DNA of 64,000 nucleotides from Ketogulonicigenium robustum. GTDB lineage: Bacteria; Pseudomonadota; Alphaproteobacteria; Rhodobacterales; Rhodobacteraceae. How positions within the stretch are numbered: position 1 is the stretch's first letter; each line of letters opens with the position of its first letter. This document shows, in pieces, positions 60,794 to 64,000 of this stretch. Location: contig NZ_CP019937.1 in assembly GCF_002117445.1 (NCBI RefSeq), forward strand, positions 2,105,501 through 2,169,500. Direction: 5' to 3'. Under the pieces are notes generated by a model, which was not told where the DNA came from, searched no databases, and was given only the letters and a program-made list of their open reading frames with translations. A program made the position numbers and the translations under genes.

Positions 60794-61687
60794 ATGAGAT
60801 TGCAAAAGATGAACCGCGACTGGATTTCGACGGCCAAGACTTTGGCCGAAGCCCTTCCTTACCTTCAACGTTATGCAGGCGCGATCGTTGTGGTGAAATT
60901 CGGCGGTAATGCCATGGGCGATGACGAGGCTATGGCCGATTTCGCCCGTGACATCGTGCTGATGAAGCAGGTTGGCGTGAACCCCGTTGTCGTCCACGGC
61001 GGTGGCCCGATGATCAACGACATGTTGGCCAAGCTGGGGATCAAGTCGGAATTCGTCCGTGGCAAGCGCGTGACCGACAAGGCTGCTGTCGAAGTGGTCG
61101 AGATGGTGCTGTCGGGCGTAGTGAACAAGCGCATCGTGCAGGCGATTAACGACCAAGGTGGGCGGGCTGTCGGGATTTCCGGCAAGGATGACGATCTGAT
61201 GGTCTGCGTCGCCGACGACCCCGAGCTGGGTTTTGTCGGCAAGCCGGTCGAGATGAACGTGCAGGTGCTGCGCGATCTGTTCAGCGCCGGCATCATTCCC
61301 GTTGTCGCCCCCGTCGGCACCGGCATGGCCGATAACGAGACGTTCAACGTCAACGGCGACACCGCCGCCGGCGCAATCGCGGGCGCGCTGAAGGCCGACC
61401 GCCTGCTGCTGCTGACCGATGTTGCGGGCATCAAGAACAAGGATGGTCAGGTGCTGACCCAGCTTGACCCCGAACAGATCAACGAGTTGATCGAGGACGG
61501 CACGATCTCGGGCGGGATGATCCCGAAGACCGAGACCGTTCTGGCCGCGATTGAGGCGGGCGTGCGCGCCGTCGTCATTCTGGATGGCCGTCTGCCCAAC
61601 GCGACGTTGCTGGAGCTGTTCACTGAACACGGTGCTGGCTCGATCATTCGCAACCCGAACCCGCCGCCGCGTGCGGCGCGCCGTTAA
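60794..61687 (+). CDS. argB: Acetylglutamate kinase
   Basis: 297 residues. Amino-acid kinase fold: [104 protein letters not shown], and an N-terminal helix typical of arginine-sensitive hexameric enzymes. It phosphorylates N-acetylglutamate, the second step of arginine synthesis. AGGG lies upstream of the ATG at 60794; MNRDW at 60809 is a possible alternative. Confidence 0.97.
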   Translation: MRLQKMNRDWISTAKTLAEALPYLQRYAGAIVVVKFGGNAMGDDEAMADFARDIVLMKQVGVNPVVVHGGGPMINDMLAKLGIKSEFVRGKRVTDKAAVEVVEMVLSGVVNKRIVQAINDQGGRAVGISGKDDDLMVCVADDPELGFVGKPVEMNVQVLRDLFSAGIIPVVAPVGTGMADNETFNVNGDTAAGAIAGALKADRLLLLTDVAGIKNKDGQVLTQLDPEQINELIEDGTISGGMIPKTETVLAAIEAGVRAVVILDGRLPNATLLELFTEHGAGSIIRNPNPPPRAARR

Positions 61688-61693
61688 GCGGGC

Positions 61694-62299
61694 GTGAGCC
61701 TGTCCGTTTTTTTCACCGGCCTTTCCATGGGGCTAGGGCTGATTGCCGCGATTGGGGCGCAAAATGCATTCGTCTTGCGGCAGGGACTGCGGGGCGAGCA
61801 TGTCTTTGCCGTCTGCCTGACGGCGGCGCTGTCGGATATGGCGCTTATCGCACTCGGGGTTGGCGGTTTCGGCACGCTGGTCACCCGCCTGCCTTGGCTA
61901 GAGCCTGTGATGCGCTGGGGCGGCGCGGCATTTCTAATCTGGTATGGCGCGCGCAGCTTGTGGGCCGCCCTGCGCAGCGACGGGGCCTTGACGGTCGACA
62001 CCGGCACTGCTGCACCGCTGGGGCGCGTGCTGCTGGCCTGTCTGGCGATCACGTGGCTGAACCCGCATGTCTATCTGGATACGGTCGTGCTGCTGGGCTC
62101 GGTCTCGACACGCTTTGAAGGGCACGCGGTGGCTTTTGCTGCGGGCGCCATGACCGCATCGGCGCTGTTTTTCTTTGGCTTAGGGTACGGGGCGCGTTTG
62201 CTGCGCCCCGTTTTTGCCGCCCCCATCGCATGGCGTATGCTAGAGGGGGTCGTAGCCCTGATCATGTGGGCTATCGCCCTGCGGCTGATGCTTCACTAG
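61694..62299 (+). CDS. LysE/ArgO-family amino-acid exporter
   Basis: 201 residues from a GTG at 61694, 6 bp after argB. Six helices; N-terminal GLSMGLGLIAAIGAQNAFVLRQGLRGEHVFAVCLTAALSDMALIALGVGG is the LysE signature, with the ArgO-type WLNPHVYLDTVVLLGSVS in the middle. LysE and ArgO export lysine and arginine. Coupling to argB hints at relief of excess arginine or lysine. Confidence 0.93.
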   Translation: MSLSVFFTGLSMGLGLIAAIGAQNAFVLRQGLRGEHVFAVCLTAALSDMALIALGVGGFGTLVTRLPWLEPVMRWGGAAFLIWYGARSLWAALRSDGALTVDTGTAAPLGRVLLACLAITWLNPHVYLDTVVLLGSVSTRFEGHAVAFAAGAMTASALFFFGLGYGARLLRPVFAAPIAWRMLEGVVALIMWAIALRLMLH

Positions 62300-62302
62300 A
62301 CC

Positions 62303-63079
<777 letters not shown>

Positions 63080-63088
63080 ATGTGCCCC

Positions 63089-64000
63089 CTATCGGTGTTC
63101 GCGCCGCAGGCGCTTTTCCAGGTAGATCGAATATCGCGACATCAGGAAGCAGACGATGAAGAACATCAGCCCCACGAACAAGAACAGCTCCCAGTAGATG
63201 CCGTTCCAGGCGGTATTGGCGCGAATGGACCCCAGCAGGTTCACCGGGTCCATCATGCCGATGAAGACCACCAGCGTCGTATCCTTGAACAGGCCGATGA
63301 AGGTGTTGACGATGCCGGGGATCGAGATTTTCAGCGCCTGCGGCAAGATGATCAGCCGCATGGCTTTCCAGTAGTCCAGCCCCAGCGCGTCGGCGGCTTC
63401 GTATTGGCCCTTGGGAATGGCGGCGAGGCCACCGCGCACCACCTCGGCGATGTAGGCAGCCGAGAAGAGCGTGACCATGATAATGACGCGTAGCATCAGG
63501 TCAAAGTTGGTGCCGGGCGGCATGAAGTAGTTCAGCAGCAGCGAGGCGGTGAACAGCCAAACAATCAGGGGCACCCCGCGGATCACCTCGATAAAGGCGA
63601 CCGAGAGGGTGTTGATGATCAGCATGTTCGACTTGCGCCCCAGCGCCAGCAGAATCCCCAGCGGCAGCGACAGCGCGATCCCCGCGATGCCGATGATGAA
63701 CGACAAGGTGAAGCCGCCGATGTCTTTCGAGAGGACACGCGGCAGCGCCAAGCCAGGCGCAACGGCGTCGCCAATGCGCGTAATCAGGCTATCAATCGGG
63801 AACAGGAAGCCCAGCGGGTTACCCGCGCCGCCCACCCCGTTCCACACGATGGCAAAAGGGTTAAGGAACCACAAAATGCCAACGCCTATTGCGACAAGAA
63901 CGCCCAATAACATCCCCCGCTTGCGCGTGACCAGCACCCCCGCTCCAACCATGGCCGCCAGCCCAAGGCCGACCGCGATCGGCCCCCAGATCGTGCCGCC
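63089..64000 (-). CDS. Amino-acid ABC transporter permease (AapM/BztC-type), 5' end outside the window
   Basis: The frame stays open to the window edge (reading GTIWGPIAVGLGLAAMV before the ATG at 63952), so at least 303 residues of a longer protein are present. The family core is FTLSFIIGIAGIALSLPLGILLALGRKS, VAFIEVIRGVPLIVWLFTASLLLNYFMPPG, the EAA loop PKGQYEAADALGLDYWKAMRLIILPQALKISIPGIVNTFIGLFKDTTLV and the C-terminal MSRYSIYLEKRLRREH. Works with the ATPase encoded next to it. The upstream permease and binding protein should lie beyond 64000. Confidence 0.93.
   Translation of the reverse strand, partial: GGTIWGPIAVGLGLAAMVGAGVLVTRKRGMLLGVLVAIGVGILWFLNPFAIVWNGVGGAGNPLGFLFPIDSLITRIGDAVAPGLALPRVLSKDIGGFTLSFIIGIAGIALSLPLGILLALGRKSNMLIINTLSVAFIEVIRGVPLIVWLFTASLLLNYFMPPGTNFDLMLRVIIMVTLFSAAYIAEVVRGGLAAIPKGQYEAADALGLDYWKAMRLIILPQALKISIPGIVNTFIGLFKDTTLVVFIGMMDPVNLLGSIRANTAWNGIYWELFLFVGLMFFIVCFLMSRYSIYLEKRLRREHR

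Overview
The window looks like the chromosome of a GC-rich alphaproteobacterium of the Rhodobacteraceae/Paracoccaceae type. The evidence is a complete pqqABCDE operon, a fused CysN/CysC, an AapP/BztD-type amino-acid ABC transporter, rpmH-rnpA-yidD-yidC gene order and strong codon bias. Ketogulonicigenium or a close relative is a reasonable guess from the PQQ operon, but no rRNA is present to settle it.

Layout. 1-9.0 kb: the 3' end of tRNA-Glu, a NikR-like regulator whose four nickel ligands are all replaced, a divergent oligopeptide ABC operon (oppA, oppB, oppC and a fused oppDF), then a ygiC/ygiB-like pair coupled to a lysine-2,3-aminomutase-family radical SAM gene. 9.0-13.0 kb: a small outer-membrane barrel, an intergenic stretch rich in hairpins, and the sulfate-activation genes cysD-cysNC. 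13.0-20.8 kb: an amino-sugar salvage operon (ABC transporter, nanE, a BadF/BadG-type kinase, murQ) with a divergent GntR regulator and a matching inverted-repeat operator candidate. 20.8-22.2 kb: an FAD/NAD(P)-binding protein. 22.4-38.3 kb: a capsule locus (kpsM-, kpsD-, kpsE- and kpsT-like export genes, two fused glycosyltransferases, a pyruvyltransferase-like protein, two methyltransferases), interrupted by a LysR gene and a large RTX protein, and ending in a DUF2793 protein. 38.4-47.6 kb: a flavin reductase fused to an IclR-type domain, an FAD oxidoreductase, tRNA-Arg(UCU), a bestrophin-like channel, pqqABCDE, a rhodanese, a VOC protein, a frameshifted zinc-ribbon gene and a small membrane protein.

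47.69-53.66 kb is a 6-kb integrative mobilizable element in the 3' end of tRNA-Arg(ACG). A 16-bp direct repeat bounds it. It carries a tyrosine integrase next to the tRNA, a MobV-like relaxase whose reading frame breaks at a possible -1 slippery site, one unrecognised 333-residue cargo gene, and about 800 bp (47839-48645) without a convincing gene that folds as a nearly unbroken chain of 16 or more stem-loops. That stretch is the strongest candidate here for something undescribed: a large structured RNA or a single-stranded-DNA processing region.

53.7-64 kb returns to housekeeping genes: a histidine kinase, rpmH, rnpA, yidD, ttcA, yidC, a MOSC protein, engB, argB, a LysE-type exporter, and the ATPase and part of a permease of an amino-acid ABC transporter that runs off the window edge.
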